NCBI RefSeq assembly: GCF_041260155.1
Contig: NC_091940.1
Location: forward strand, 32,419,841 to 32,483,840
Direction of reading: 5' to 3'
Source of the DNA: Ptychodera flava
Lineage: Eukaryota; Hemichordata; Enteropneusta; Ptychoderidae
Length of the DNA stretch: 64,000 nt
The position numbers were made by a program, and so were the translations under genes. Position 1 is the first letter of the stretch. Each line of letters begins with the position of its first letter. Under the pieces are notes generated by a model. That model did no database searches, was not told where the DNA came from, and saw only the letters and a program-made list of their open reading frames with translations. Positions 22,595-36,369 of this stretch are shown here, in pieces.

Positions 22595-25500
22595 TCATAA
22601 CTTTGCCTTTGTCGTTTCGGCTTTGAGACGAAATTTCGGTTTGAAATTAGGATCGGTGAGAGACTTGCGATCCATCGTAAACGATTCAATGGGATATTCC
22701 GTCTTTCCATCGATCGCCATCTGACTCAGGATCTTGCCAAGCAAACAGGAAAATCTGAAATACGGAAATAAAAACCATACATAATTTCCTATTTATGGAA
22801 CAACAAACTGAAACGATTCGAATTATCCGTTTTCACGATCCAACTGCAACTTGCTTCATCAAATGAAACTGCTCTTGCAGGCATTCGACAGGAAAAGTTT
22901 TCTACATTTTTAAAACATTCAACTTTAGTTTCTAGTACTTCAGTTCCAAAGAACTGTGAAAACACACCGGTCGATTGGTAAAGCAGTACCAAAGGATTAA
23001 GAATTTTATATCATCACTTGAACATTATTATCAAAGAGTACGAAATACTTTTCAAGGATCTAGAGGAGGATAGTTTCGTCACGTTTTATTTTACTTTCCT
23101 GTCATAACTGTAGAGGTAGTTAACACAAGATGCAATGTAAACTGTACGGCGATGACGTTGCGCATCTGATGAAAGTCGGATGCATTAAGTGTGGTGGTGC
23201 TTTGAAATTCCCTCATCTCCCGTGCCTATTGTTTGAACCATGTTGCTTGCTATCGACACTGGACAGTTAACCGGACAAGTCTATAATTACTGTCGTATGC
23301 AGATAAGAATGGACAGTGAAATTGATCTAAATGTTGTCAAACTTGTGTAATTGGTTTGTAAAGTTGTTTCAAAATTTACTACAGGATCTGTAACTTAAGT
23401 TGAGTTGCGGCAAACTAAAGACAGATGATAGTGTTGTTGCACAGTAGGCTTCTGCTGTAATTGTTGATATAAAGCAATAAAGTAGACACTGATTAGTGTC
23501 TGTGTGTGTAGGGTAAAGATTTCCTGAATTTCTATCGCCGTACATTTCGACAACTTTCTCACTTACTACTTCTGGCGTATGTTCACCTCTTTACCTGTGA
23601 TCGTGATTTTTTTTTTTGCCAAAGAACTTCATAAAATGCAAAGGCAACGAGAGTCTAATGACAACTAGACTCTGACTTGGCTGTGATACAATGTAACTCA
23701 AAACAGCGGTATATAAGGAATGTAATATGAGTCTGTGTATGTGAAGTGCACTGCAAAGTGTACTCCCTGGTGTGTGTTTATTATGGGTCCATAAAAGCTC
23801 TTTGATTTTCACCGCAGTTATAACAAGTCAGTGCAACTTCCGTGGCAAGTTTTGGAACAACTTTACAAACCAATTACACAAGTATGGCAACATTTAGATC
23901 AATTTCACTGTCCATTCTTATCTACATACCAGTGTAATTCTCCATTTCAGTTATCAGTATTGTTTTACACAAACAATGTGTCCGGGATAATAAGTACAGT
24001 TTTAGACAAAGACATTATCTGCTCTTGTTATACCCATACAAATGAAGTGTTCGCAGCTTGTTGAGCAATGCCGTGGAGAAAATTAAAATATTCATGAAGT
24101 TAACATCTGGGAATGATAATTAACTAATACGCGGAAGTGTCAATACACAAAATTACCACAAGTTGGCCTAAGGGTACACCTTGCCGATGTGCCGAAGTAG
24201 ATCAAAGTTTGCATGAAATTGAGGAAAGCTTGAGTATTGGGCTAAAATGAGAAGCAAACAAATACACACAATATTTAAACTGGTCTGAGACATACTTTAC
24301 ATTTGCACAAAATGAATTGAACAGTTCAGTAAATATCAGAAGTAGACCCCGGCCTAGGAAAAATAACATCGCACAATGAATAAAATAGTGATGACGGATT
24401 ACTCATAAAAATTGCACATGACAGTTTCATAAACAATATGACCATCTCCGCGTTTCATACTTTTACCAGACTGAGACCCAAAAAGTGGCAGCTATCCCGT
24501 TAACGACCTCGTACTACAACTACCATTTACTGATAGCTCAGCACAGAAGGGACATCATCACGAGCTACCATCGCCATGCTTAAAGAGTCACAGTCGTTAG
24601 CTCTCCCTCAAAAGTCGTATGGGTCCCATGCTACATGATAGAGCCTGCAGATTTACATTTGAGAGCATAAGATGCAAATATGATGTTTCTGATGGCATAA
24701 ATGGGAACACCACACTATTTTGATTTGTTTACTAGTTGTGACCGAGAAAAACGTACATGCGCATGCGTGACGACTGTGGCTCTTTAAAAGGTGTTCAACA
24801 AATATAAGATCCATGTTGTTTAGACAGAAAACGAAAGTTACCCACTTGAATGCATGCCCAGCGCCGTTACAGAATATAACTTGCGGGAAACCTTTCTTTT
24901 CCAGCGTGTCGACGACAAAGTGACGGTCGGGAGGCATTGCGTAGAGACAAGTCTTGGTATACAGCAGTGGTCCTACAGCCTGGTGGAAGGAAACACATAA
25001 GCGGTAAAAAGAAACTCGTAGTCATGTGGTCTGGTGACGTTTATTCGAGAAGCAACGAGCATTATTAATCGATCGTGGTAAAGTAATTTTGATCTTTTTC
25101 TATAAAATAAACGATAAAGAAAAAAAGGGAAAACCTATTACCTTTACATGAGGTCGTGGATTTTCTCTCAAAATTGTCTATCTGATATATATTTTTTTCT
25201 ACACTGCATGGTAGGGTGTCTCCGTTAGAAGCAGTCAAAAGAAAACCGGAAATCTTACAGTATTTGTTTTACCTTGGGAAAATATTTCTCCAAAAATTCG
25301 AGACAAAGGTTCTCTACAACTGGGTCAGGTTTAAAATTCCTGGTTTCTGGCATTACTGATGGCCCTGAAACATCGGCTGCAACTTTCGTTCCAGTGTTGC
25401 CATGGATTGGTAGACCGTAGAAGTCATACCTTGCATCGTGAAAGACCCAATACGGGAAGCTGTTAGAAAACGAATGAAAAGCAACTGATGAGAGCCAATC

Positions 25501-26122
25501 ACGACGCAGTTCTTGTAGTGAGCACAGAAGGTGGTCGGGCGGAATATTGATGCCAGACGGCTTTGAGTTGATGGTTGAAGCATTTGTAATGTCAAATTTT
25601 TGCAGTGAAAATTTGAATAATTTTGTGAACTCAATATCAAGCATGCATCCATCAACTATGATAATTTAGTTATCAATACAGTGGTATGTGAGAAAGAATA
25701 CGTTTTTCATCAAAAACAGAAAGAAATGACAAAATCTGCATATGAAAATGTTATCGTTTAACTATGCCGGCTTTCTGACGAACGATTTCAGATAGAATTT
25801 GAAGCCGACGTTCATGTATATACGTTATGTCCACAGAGTTACTCAGATTGTTTGGTTGTCTATAAAACTCACTTCTCCTTTGTGAAATCCTTCATATTTG
25901 GTGTGGCTACATACGTGACCTGTTCCTGGGTCACTGTCAATGGAATATGCACACCAACAGATCCTAACACGTGATTGATCCAAGCACCAGCGGTGATGAT
26001 GACGCGACGACAACGAAATATGCCCTGATTTGTGTAAACCTGAAGAGAAGCAGATACCTTTGTTCAAAGACAGACTGTAAAATAACCTTACAGACTCGAT
26101 ATGCGTCTGTGGCGCATTCGCT

Positions 26123-26185
<63 letters not shown>

Positions 26186-29100
26186 AGGCCGCGTTCAAAA
26201 AAAATGGTGAGGGGGGGCTGGAGGAATCGCGATTGAAATCTTATTTTTTTCAGATCCCCCCCCCTCAGTACCCTCAAAAATTTTCAAGTCCCCCCCCTCA
26301 ATACCCTCAAAAATTTTCAAGTCCCCCCCAACATTACCATATAGCCGCATATTTATTAGGAATGCACGCAGAGTAAAAAAAAACATATAATGTGTCGTTC
26401 TGCATGCAAATGTTCAACACTACCTCTTATCAGCAGGTTGTAGAGCCATATACCTAGGGCAAGTTCTTAAATTGATTCATTTTTAAGTGCATCAGTGAAC
26501 TTTTTGGATTTCTCAGTCTAAGCCGCTTTGAGTTTATCCAACTCTTGCCAGTTCAATGGCACCAGCTGAAAAGCACACAAAATGACAATCATGAGAGAGT
26601 ATGAAAATTGTGTATTCCTAGCTACGTTTAACCAAATTGTGAAAAAATGAGCACAGTGACCTACCTAATTTTTTTTTTCAAAAGTACAAGACATATACAA
26701 CTTAGATGCCACTTATAAATTTTTTTACAAAATTGACACTACTGGAAGGTTAAAATATTCCAGGAAATTAATGTTTTAATCTCAGAAATTTTGGGTATAA
26801 TAATGGCAAATTTAATGACAAATAAAATATTCCATTTGGTCACACATTTTTCCATTTAAATTACAGTCTTTACTGTTCAGAGTTTTACTTTTGTGTGATT
26901 GGTACAATGAGATGTGAAAATTTCATTCACTGCATGAACTTGAAATGAATGGTTTTATATATTGATTTTAAGTGATTTTAGAAAAACTGGCTTTTCATCG
27001 TACATTTGTATAAGATCAAGTATGGTGACCCCATCTTTTTTTTTCTAATATTTGATTGTTCTCATATGCCAGAATTCAAAAATTCATGGTAACTGTTAGT
27101 CCCCTAGTCTTCTATGTGTTGCTCTCTGGCTGGATCTTGTGTAATTGTTTCACTGTCAATTGAGTGTCCTAGGACCGAAACTCTTCTTAAACTACATCAG
27201 AGTCAGAGCTACATGTATTACTGTCACTGCCAGTATGTAGTAGCAGGGCAGTAGTAAACTTTTCATTTTGACAATATTTTTGTTCAGTTTATACAATTGT
27301 GTTCTTGTTCTACTCCCTACAGAATGTTGAGCTATCCAGTATTCATCTTGCCAACACAGCCTACGTGTACCGTGCATTTGCATCATTCAATTATCACCAA
27401 TATTTAGACAAACGGGCTTTGTTGACCAACTGAATATTGTGTTTTTCAGCAGCATGCTGTAGGAAGACACCAAGAAACTGTGTTTGATACATTGCATAGA
27501 AATATTGAACAAATTATCAACAGTTGTAGCTCATACCCCATTACAAGGCCAACTTGTTCTATGAAACTTTAATGGCATTCATACATTTTTAGACTTTTTA
27601 GAGATTAAAGACATAAAATATGACAAAACAGTTCTAGATTTTGTTTAATTATTACTAACATTAGAACCATTGGACGACATCAAAATGTTGGGAGTCAAAA
27701 TATTTTCAGGTCCCCCCCCCCTATAGGCAGAGCAAAACTTTCAAGTCCCCCCACTCGACTACCCCAAAATTTTCGAATCCCCCCCCCCTGAATTCCTCCA
27801 GCCCCCTCCCCCCCACCACTTTTTTGAACGCGGCCTAAAGGTATTCCATAAATGTTAACTCTTTTTTCGTAGGGCAGTGCTCATATTCTTTGCTTCATTG
27901 GTCGATGCTAAGTCAAGTAACTCGCAATAGTGCTGTTTGTCAGATTGTGACTTGGTAACATCAGAAAATCAGACAAATAACCGGAATACAAACCAGTGCA
28001 TGAACACCATCTGTATCCTTGTCCAGTTTCAATACTTTGCAATTCTCGACTATGGTGGCGCCATGCTTTCTGGCCAACTGTATGTGTGTGGCGTTCGCCA
28101 TGGCAGCATCCACCAAGCCAGAATCTTTTTGATACAGACCAATGATGTCAGGCCCCGTGTTAAACTGAGGGAAACGCTCTCTTATCTGATCTCCAGTCAA
28201 ACGCTCGTATCTATTTAAGTATAAATATAGAATATTTACTCGTAATTATTAGTTCTAACTCTTTCTAAAAAATTCTCGAAAATACCTGTTTTGATTCTCT
28301 TTTTATAAAGGCTTTGTTATCGGAAGACCATTTTTAGCTAAAAGAAACGTTATAAATTGTGTTAAAATGCGCGTAAGAATTACGGTCCCTCAGCTACATC
28401 CATTTATTGGTTTCTTTTGTTTGATAACAAGGTTTGTGACGGTTTTTTCCATGTCATAAATGAAAAGATAGGTACCCACTTCATGTAGGGGAAAACAGTA
28501 AGGGCAACAGTTTAAAGCTTCACACGTCAGGAAAAGTCGGGTCAGCTTCACAATTATAATTACATTCAAAAGGCTGCGCGAAACTGATTTTGATTTTGAT
28601 GTCGTTCTTCTTGCAACAAATTCAGCATTAGTTCCGAGCGCCTCCGAAGATACCCGACGCTCAATTAAAAATTAATGTTTGAGTTGAAAGGTTGGGTTAC
28701 CCCTTCCCCCCCCCCCCCCCCCCAATGTTTCAACCCCAGTTATGGTTACGTACGGGAGGTCCTGTTTGTCCATAGCAGCTGCATAGTCTTCGATTGATTG
28801 TACACACTCAGGAACCGAAATGTGACCGAGGTCAACACCGCCACATCTGTACACTAATTGTATCCCAGATTCCTTTTCGACTTCTTCGAATGTAGTGAAG
28901 GTTTCCCGAACCAGTTTGGTGTAGCATTCGTCGTGGTACAGCAAACGTCTGCGAGGGAACACGTACTTGATTGGTTAGAGCATGTTTCTGACAACATCTA
29001 TGAATCACAGAACAGTACTAGTGTCCAAGTACATGAAGCTCGAAGGGGATTATTTTCTCGAAATATGAAGAAAAAACTGTTACAAATTATATCGAAAAGA

Positions 29101-32100
29101 ACATTTACCTAAGCTTTAATTACAGTAATATTTATGATATAAATGGCAAACCATTCTAATTGTCTTACTAAATGTAAATTATTTTTGTAGTCAATACAGA
29201 GTCATGTGCCTCAGCAATTGAAACACGTTCGTCGGTCAATTAATTTTGCCTTAAATGCGCCTCGAAAGTGAAAGACTTAAACTTTTGCTCAAATTTTCCT
29301 CAAGTAATCTTTCAACTATATTCACTTTCAAAATCAAAAATAAAAATCGGGGGTCACCGTGCAAATTATTGTACTAGAGAGACAAATTACCTCAGATTTA
29401 CCGATATTTGAAATTCAAAATGGGCCACCATCTCTATTTTAACTCTATGTTGAAAAATAAAATTTTCGCTATTTCATTCATTATGAATGAGGTCAATCAC
29501 CTATGTATAAATGGCAGGTGTTGATATTTACACAGACCGATCTCTGTTTACAATCAACACTTGTAGCATAATGGAGCATGTATTTACAGTCGTTGCTTCC
29601 GAAACTCTTTCTTATTTCAAACTGACTAGATTTCGTTCAGAATGTGCCGCCTAAACAACACTTGGCGCACAATCAAGATGGCTTCGAAGTAACCTTGAAT
29701 CAGTCCTCATCACGAACTTAAACAAGGCGACAACGATACTGAGTCCAACAAAAGTAAGTTGTAGCTAGGCACTTATTTCCTTAAAGGGACAAAGTCGGCC
29801 ATTTTTCATGAATTTTGTTTGCTACGAGATACTACTCATATTGTTTGACATGTTGAAAGATACTGAATGAATGGGTGACCATGAATATATTTGAACCCAG
29901 TTTTCGACACCGTGACGATACATGAAACCATCGCGAAAACAGTTAATGGTCATGACCATTAATTCATTTTCGCGATGGTTTCATTTAATTTGTCTAAAAC
30001 CGGGGTCGAATATATGCATTCACCCATTTATTCAGTATCTTTCAACATGTCAAACAATATGAGTAGTATCGCTTAGCAAATAAAATTCATGAAAAATGGC
30101 CGACTTTGCCCATTTAAGGACACCGACCATACCGACTGTGTACATACTCGTGGTAAAGAGGGGTAACTTACATGATACGAGAGTGGTCTTGTGAGCCGCC
30201 ATTATCGTGTCCAAGTTTGAACTGCTCAAGGCCAAGAACGTCTACAAATATAAACCATTGCATATTTTTTAAGGTTATCGTGCCCAGACAAAGGGAACAT
30301 TCACGTCACTCTGACTTCGTCTCATTATCTGGCATAGAGACCAAGGACGTATCGTAAAAGTTTTAGACCGAATATTTGTCCCCGGGGCGCATTCGACCTT
30401 CACCTGCATGTCGGACAAACAATTGATGTTCATGTTATATTTACAATCATCAAACTAGTCATTTCTAACATTAGCTGTTTTGAAAATGTATGAACACACA
30501 TATATTCTACTCGTGATGACTATGTCATATCTATTTTTGATCATCGATAAATTCCCTCTTTGTTTAACAAAGTTTCGTTGTATGATTGAAACCGTGCCTT
30601 CAGTGTACAGTTAAACAGCCACAACTGTCGAAGGACCCAAGAAACAGTATTGAGAAGACGCACAGTCATGAGAGGGTGTACGAATCTTGTGTTTGAAATA
30701 AAGTCTATGAAATAGAAATGGCGTAAGACAAAAACCTCTCTCAGTTATGTGTAACATGGTGAAAAAGGCAACAGAGCCAAGATGAATAGAAGTCCTCGAG
30801 TTTTGTTCAGTTATCAAATATTTTTTTTAATCGCAGGGAGTACAAAAAACTTGTCAATATTTCACTTCAGAACCTAAGACTTCAACCTATTGCCCCACAG
30901 AATGGCCCAACTGAACGCTTCAGCAGCACTTTGGTTGACGTGTTTTCCATACGTTTGATGATTGGCAGAAAGATTAGGATCGCTGCTTTTTCACTTTGCG
31001 TGTCGTGTTAGCTATTTGAGTTCACAGTATTGCAAGTGTATTGTTATCCTCTTTCATACATATATGGAAGAGATGCACTTTTTCTATGGATGAACACAAA
31101 ATATGCATTCTGAACTTGAAATTTTGGCAGATATTATAAAGTCACAGCCCGAAAGTTATCGAGAGAAAATGTTGAGAAGTAGCCTACTCAAATAAAAGTG
31201 CGGCATGATCGGAATCTAAACTTTATTTCAATTTTGCATACTCGATAATTACACATGTAATATCACTTTTCAGTTAAATTCGATCAGCGGTTTTTGAGGC
31301 ATTGTGTTAATGGATGATAGATAGACAACAGGGCAACATGAGCCCTTGTGTTTTCGAACGGGAGATAAAAACGAAACTCGATATCTGAAAGAATCTGCTC
31401 CTACTACGTTCGGCGTATCTTAGGGAGCCATCATTATCTATGGCACGGGGGTCGGAGAAATCTGAGGAGGTCACTCAAAAATTGAAAGCTACAAGGGGGG
31501 CTGCTCAAAATGTTGAGAGAAAGCAGGGGGTACTCAATTATGGTGAAAAAAAATTGAAATATCTCTCAGATTGCACCATTGCACACATCCATTTCTCAAA
31601 ATTTTCGATGCCAAAGGGGATACCCCCTTTCGTGTTCTCCCCTGGGATGTTCTAACAGTTTACTTTGTAAAAATCAAATTGAAAACACCTCTCAGATTGC
31701 ACCAGACTGCACAATTGCACACACGAATTTCTCAAAATTTTCCATGAAAGAGAGGGGACACCCCTCTGACACTTTCCTCTTGGTTGTTCTCCCCCTGTAC
31801 TTTCAAATTCTACCACTGCAGATATCCTATTGAAAATCCTGTCATGATATCCATCCAAATTAAACACTACTATATAGTTGGATACTGGTTATAGCATGAA
31901 CTTTTATATCTATATTTCCTATTTTGTTGGTTTCACCTTTGTCAACCGTCATGAGATAACCGACGGGACGATATTCTAGTAGGGTACACCAGGATTCGAA
32001 AGGTCTTTAGGCCTACTATTGCTCTATTTCTGTAAATTTTACAAATAAATGTATTGATATTTAACTTTTCTAAGAGGGCGGGGGGGGGGGTTAGTCAAAA

Positions 32101-32956
32101 TTTCTGTGTTAGAGAGGGGGTCACTATAATTCACCATGGTTGGCAAGGGGGTTACTCGAAATTTCAGTTTCCGATGATATTCCTCCGATCCCCCCAGGCC
32201 GTAAATAATGATGACTCCCTCAGTGTGTAGGCCTATATAGCTGCTCTGATCGACGCAACAACATCAACGCTAAAGCAGCAAGCACACGGCCCCGGGGCTA
32301 CAGTGATTACATCCAACTCTACATGTATATACGGTTCTATGATTCTTTTTTTCACCGACACGCAATTACATGCAAAGCGATGTGCTGTTGTATGCCAGCA
32401 CTATATGTATATTGTATGGACAGATCAACTGTTAAGCCTCAAGATTGCTGTGCGCTAACGCTGTAAACTCAGGCGGTTGATATTATTTTGACACGAAATT
32501 GTAAAACTGCGAACAAAAACAAATAATGATTGTGTGCATGACTATATTGTGAACCCAACACTACCAGTCCCTGGCACAGTCACGTGTTTTCTAAAAATCC
32601 GCTCTGCGCCGTGCCCAATAGACGTGCGCACATAATGCTTGAGAAGAAGAGCATATCTATGTACACACACGTCTACGGGACGCATAGGCGCAGAGTGGAA
32701 TAGAACACAGGTGACTGTGGTCACTTGCTAGGAATGCGTACTCCCTTTGGACAGTAGCGAGACGTCTGCCCGTCTCCGGATCTCCTTCCTTGTCTCCCCA
32801 TTCCTACGATTCCTTTCCTTGGAAGTCGGTCACTCACAATCCATACTCACTTGTACCGGCACGTTTTGACAACCAATACACGGTACCGCTGCCGATTCCA
32901 CCGCAGCCGACAACGATGTACTCGAAGTACTGAGGTTTGCTAGGGCTCGCCGTCAT
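22595..32956 (-). CDS. PIPOX: Peroxisomal sarcosine/L-pipecolate oxidase-like enzyme, copy B (intact)
   Basis: FAD-dependent oxidase of the monomeric sarcosine oxidase family. Members oxidise N-methyl or cyclic amino acids such as sarcosine or pipecolate, giving H2O2 in peroxisomes. Eight exons: 32956-32851, 30241-30172, 28948-28754, 28210-27994, 26039-25873, 25459-25273, 24979-24846 and 22754-22595. Every join is GT-AG and keeps one frame, giving 1236 nt or 411 aa, close to about 390 for human PIPOX. Residues 17-22 are the FAD Rossmann motif GCGGIG, with E41 in the following LEQ. VIITAGAW is at 209-216 and LTVTQEQVTY follows. C325 in KTCLYAMPPD matches the cysteine that binds FAD covalently in this family. 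The chain ends AKL, a type 1 peroxisomal targeting signal. The start has GAGCATGAC context. Exact substrate cannot be read from sequence. Intron 4's donor (CTG|GTTTGT) is the weakest join. Confidence 0.93.
26127..26183. repeat. (GA)n microsatellite
   Basis: GA repeat in copy B intron 4, orthologous in position to 6423-6477. The Harbinger-like copy 2 inserted right at its end. Confidence 0.95.
26187..27835. mobile_element. PIF/Harbinger-like element, copy 2
   Basis: Same TIR (GGCCGCGTTCAAAAAAA) and direct TAA at 26184-26186 and 27836-27838. It sits in copy B intron 4; copy A at 6478-6490 has the unoccupied site. Collinear with copy 1. The 36-codon exon-like segment is still open (near 27323-27431), but the 67-codon segment is disrupted here by a short deletion and substitutions. 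Confidence 0.8.
29255..29475. mobile_element. TTAA-flanked MITE, truncated copy
   Basis: Starts TTAA then ATGCGCCTCG and matches the element at 48524-48875 in reverse orientation for about 220 bp, then stops. Lies in copy B intron 2. Confidence 0.65.
29785..30113. mobile_element. 329-bp foldback MITE with TTAA duplication
   Basis: Long inverted arms start AGGGACAAAGTCGGCC on the left and the near-inverse on the right. TTAA flanks both ends (29781-29784, 30114-30117). The centre is a perfect ATTAATGGTCATGACCATTAA-type dyad. TTAA targets suggest piggyBac-like mobilisation. Absent from copy A. Confidence 0.78.
30362..31422. other. Copy B first-intron sequence
   Basis: Partly alignable with the copy A intron (for example near 31290-31420 and 9770-10030). 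No independent gene or repeat recognised. Confidence 0.35.
31423..32219. mobile_element. ~800-bp TIR element in copy B, absent from copy A
   Basis: Inverted ends read GGGAGCCATCATTATCTA and the near-inverse, bounded by TTA (31420-31422) and TCA (32220-32222), a probable TNA-type 3-bp duplication with one change. Copy A has the empty site near 10020-10030. The interior has several GGGG-plus-CTCAAAATTT units. Possibly Harbinger-like; no transposase. Confidence 0.7.
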
Positions 32957-33260
32957 GCTCACTCAACTTTCTAACATCAGACTGGGCATCAGACCAAAGC
33001 AGCAGCACGTTTTATTCCTTAGATATGGGTCACGCCCCGAAGGTCGCTGTACAGTACATTGTATGTTGATTTTCCAACTAACTGTCTTTTATGTATTTCT
33101 ATTATGCATGTCACCGAATGAATAGCCTAATTGTGCCGTAAAAATAGTACACAAAGTAGTTGAAATAGGCCTATATCCTGCTACAACTTGGGTCAGACTT
33201 TATCGCAAAGCATTCGAAAGAAGGGGAGGGGGTTTAGACAAGGAACTTTCGCAAATAAAG

Positions 33261-34056
33261 AAAAATTCACAGATTTCCTTTTTTTAAAGCAAAATTACAA
33301 ATTTTGCGCTATAAAATTATGTTAAATAAAGATAAACTTTAGGTCTCTGTGCAATTTGTTCCACACGCAAAAGACGCTAGTAAAGGCTTTAAAAATATTA
33401 AATTAGCCACTATGTATGTTCAAGTGCGTTTGTGTAGAAGGAACTTGATTTCGGAATTTCACCGAAAAGTGTCATTTCACCACACAGTGGAGTCTATGGG
33501 CAACTATGAACACGTTACTTCCCATACAAAGTTATAGCTGTATCTGTGCATTTATGTATTTGACAATTGGGCTTTAACGTCTTTATAACATGCATCACTT
33601 GCAAATTTTCACTTCAAATTTTTAGGCTAATTTGCAAATGACAATCATGTTTTATTTCCATAGCCAAATCATCAACGAATAGCGCATTGATGTAGGCCCT
33701 ATTTCAATTACATTTATGCGGTTGATCGACATTTAACGCATAAGTTTTCTAAAAAAAAACCCAGATTTTCTGCGGCAAACATGTGATTTGAATATTTTTA
33801 AACCCGAAATTATCAAGTTTAATTTAGTTCAGGGTTCCTTTCAGTCAAATGATGACTATGTCATCAATAATTACCGTACTATCCTATAGGGCACGCGACA
33901 TTCGATATGGCATGTATTAATACTAGTATGTATTTCACTAGAATATTAGAAGAGTATGTTTGTACAAATATGATATTGGAATTTTACCAAAACAAAGCTT
34001 AAGATTTCATTGGAGTCTCGGGGAAAACTATGGAAAAACCCCAATTATATATAGGC

Positions 34057-34141
<85 letters not shown>

Positions 34142-34922
34142 TCGAGTGCGTATAAATTTGTTTGTTTATTTGTTTTATTTGTATGTTTGTTACTTATTCA
34201 ACTTTCTATGATGTTGCATCTTTGTTTGTTCGTTTGTTTATTTATCTATATTTATGTTTGTCTATATATTTGTTATTATTTATTTATGTATTTGTATGCT
34301 TGTTTGTATGTTTGTATATTTTTTGTAAATTTGTTTGTTTGTTTGTATGCTTGTGTTTTGTTTTTTCCTGGCTTCCCTTTGGTGCGACACAGCTTATTAG
34401 CACAAAATAAGAAATGGTGAGGCAAGGAGTAGACAAGTTAAAGTAGACAAGTTAAATTATTTAAAAACTTCTGGTAGATATCGAGAAGATACAGAGATGC
34501 AGTATCGAAATATGTCAAGTCTGTTTGTTATATATGATGAGCGATGTCAGTCCCAGCTTTAACGCAAACAAGTCAACTGAAGTTGTCACTTTGGGTCAAG
34601 GGTCAATGTTCACATATTTGGCATGTTTCAGGATGTTTAAGTTAGATGGGTATGCTAACCCGTTCAGGGCACTGGGTACCACCACTAAATAGTGGTTCAA
34701 GATGACTCTTTTGTTATTGTCATTTTCTATTTGTTCCTTCGACTTGATAAAATTACATTTATTGGTAAATTGTATTAACTGGTAAACCTCGAATGTTACT
34801 GATTATTACTCCCGGGGTTATTACTCCTGTGTTTGTTGTTTTATTCCGACATCATATAGGCAAAGTACATGTTTACACTTACATATTTTTCGCTCCCGAT
34901 CTTAAGCTTATCACGATACTAA
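33261..34922. other. Spacer with low-complexity tracts
   Basis: AT-rich. Holds (TA)n at 34061-34104, (TG)n at 34113-34140 and a degenerate TTTG/TATG-rich stretch to about 34350. Open frames here are low-complexity artefacts. No gene or promoter element could be assigned, though this is upstream of copy B. Confidence 0.5.
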
Positions 34923-36369
34923 TAGGCGAGCGGCAGACTCACCTATTTTTCACACTTAATGTACCCACCTTACATACGGCCACATCCTACGTCATTTGAA
35001 AGCTTATTATCTCTACTTCAAGAAAATTGACGATGTGGAGCTGCCAAGTAGGGCCATAGCCCCCTTATTTGCATAATTCACACGGGTATCCAATTTGCAT
35101 AAATGCGATATAAAATTAGAAATTTCATTGTTAACTACTCTAAACATACTTTTAAACTATCGAGTGATATATCAAATGAAAGGTATTTGCATGGAGAATA
35201 CAATATGAATATCCAAAGAGATATCTAAATTGATTTCACTGAAATATTTCCATATTTATTGTGAAAACATTATTTTCCTCTTTTGAATAACAATATTTTA
35301 AAAATTATAACACATGCAGCCACATCATACAGCCACATCATACGTCATTTGAAAGCTTATTATCTCTACTTTATAAAAATGGACAATATTGAGCTGTCAA
35401 GTAGGACAATAGCCCTTAATTTGCATAATTTACACGGGTACCCAATTTGCATAAATGTGATGTAAAATCAGAAATTTACTGTTAACTACTCTAAACATAC
35501 TTTTAAACTATCGAGTGGTATATCAAATGAAAGGTATTTGCATGTAGAATACAACTTTGATATCCAAAGAGATATTTAAATTGATTTCACTGAAATATTT
35601 TCATATTTATATTGAAAAATATTTTCCTCTTTTGAGTAACAATATTTTAAAAATTTTAATACATACAGCCACATCATACAGCCACATCATACGTCATTTG
35701 AAAGCTTATTATCTCTACTTCAAGAAAATTGACAATGTTGAGCTGTCAAGTACGGCCATGGCTCCTAATTTGCATAATTCACATGGGTACGCAAATTACA
35801 GAAATGTGATATAAAATTAGGAATTTATTAACTACTGTAAGCATACTTTAAACTATCGAGTGATATATCAAATGAAAGGTATTTGCATGTAGAATACAAA
35901 ATAGATACCAAAAGAGATACTGAAATGATTTTATTGAAATTTTTCATAATTATATCGAAAAATATATTTTCCCCTTTTGAATAACGATATTTTAATAATT
36001 TTAACACATACAACTACGTCATACGTCATACATCATACGTCGCTTGAATGCCTATTACCTCTGCTTCACGAAAATTGACGATATGCAGCTGCCAAATAGA
36101 GCCGTAATTCTTTAATTTGCATAATGCACACGGGTACCTAATTTGCATGAGTCTGATATAAAATTATAAAAATCCATTGTTATGTACTCTTCACTTGCTT
36201 TTAAACTATCGAGTGATATATCAAATCAAAGGTATTGGCATGTAGAATAGAACTATGAATTCCAAACACGTATCTAAAATATTCTTATTTAATATTTTTA
36301 TTTAAATCGCGAATATCTTGACATATTTTTAATATTCATAAATTGTGCAGTAAATACGAATAATGCCCA

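Larger units (their letters stand above)
22424..33260 (-). other. Segmental duplication unit B (PIPOX-like copy B and flanks)
   Basis: Collinear with 533-15370, including introns and about 300 bp beyond exon 1. Unit-specific insertions here include the elements at 26187, 29255, 29785 and 31423. Limits set by eye. Confidence 0.85.

Noticed and set aside
25843-26277. Ser-Leu or Arg-Glu repeat frames across GA tracts (also 6230-6493 and 26101-26376)
   Set aside because: Products of (GA)n repeats next to PIPOX-like exon 5; only the short exon part is real.
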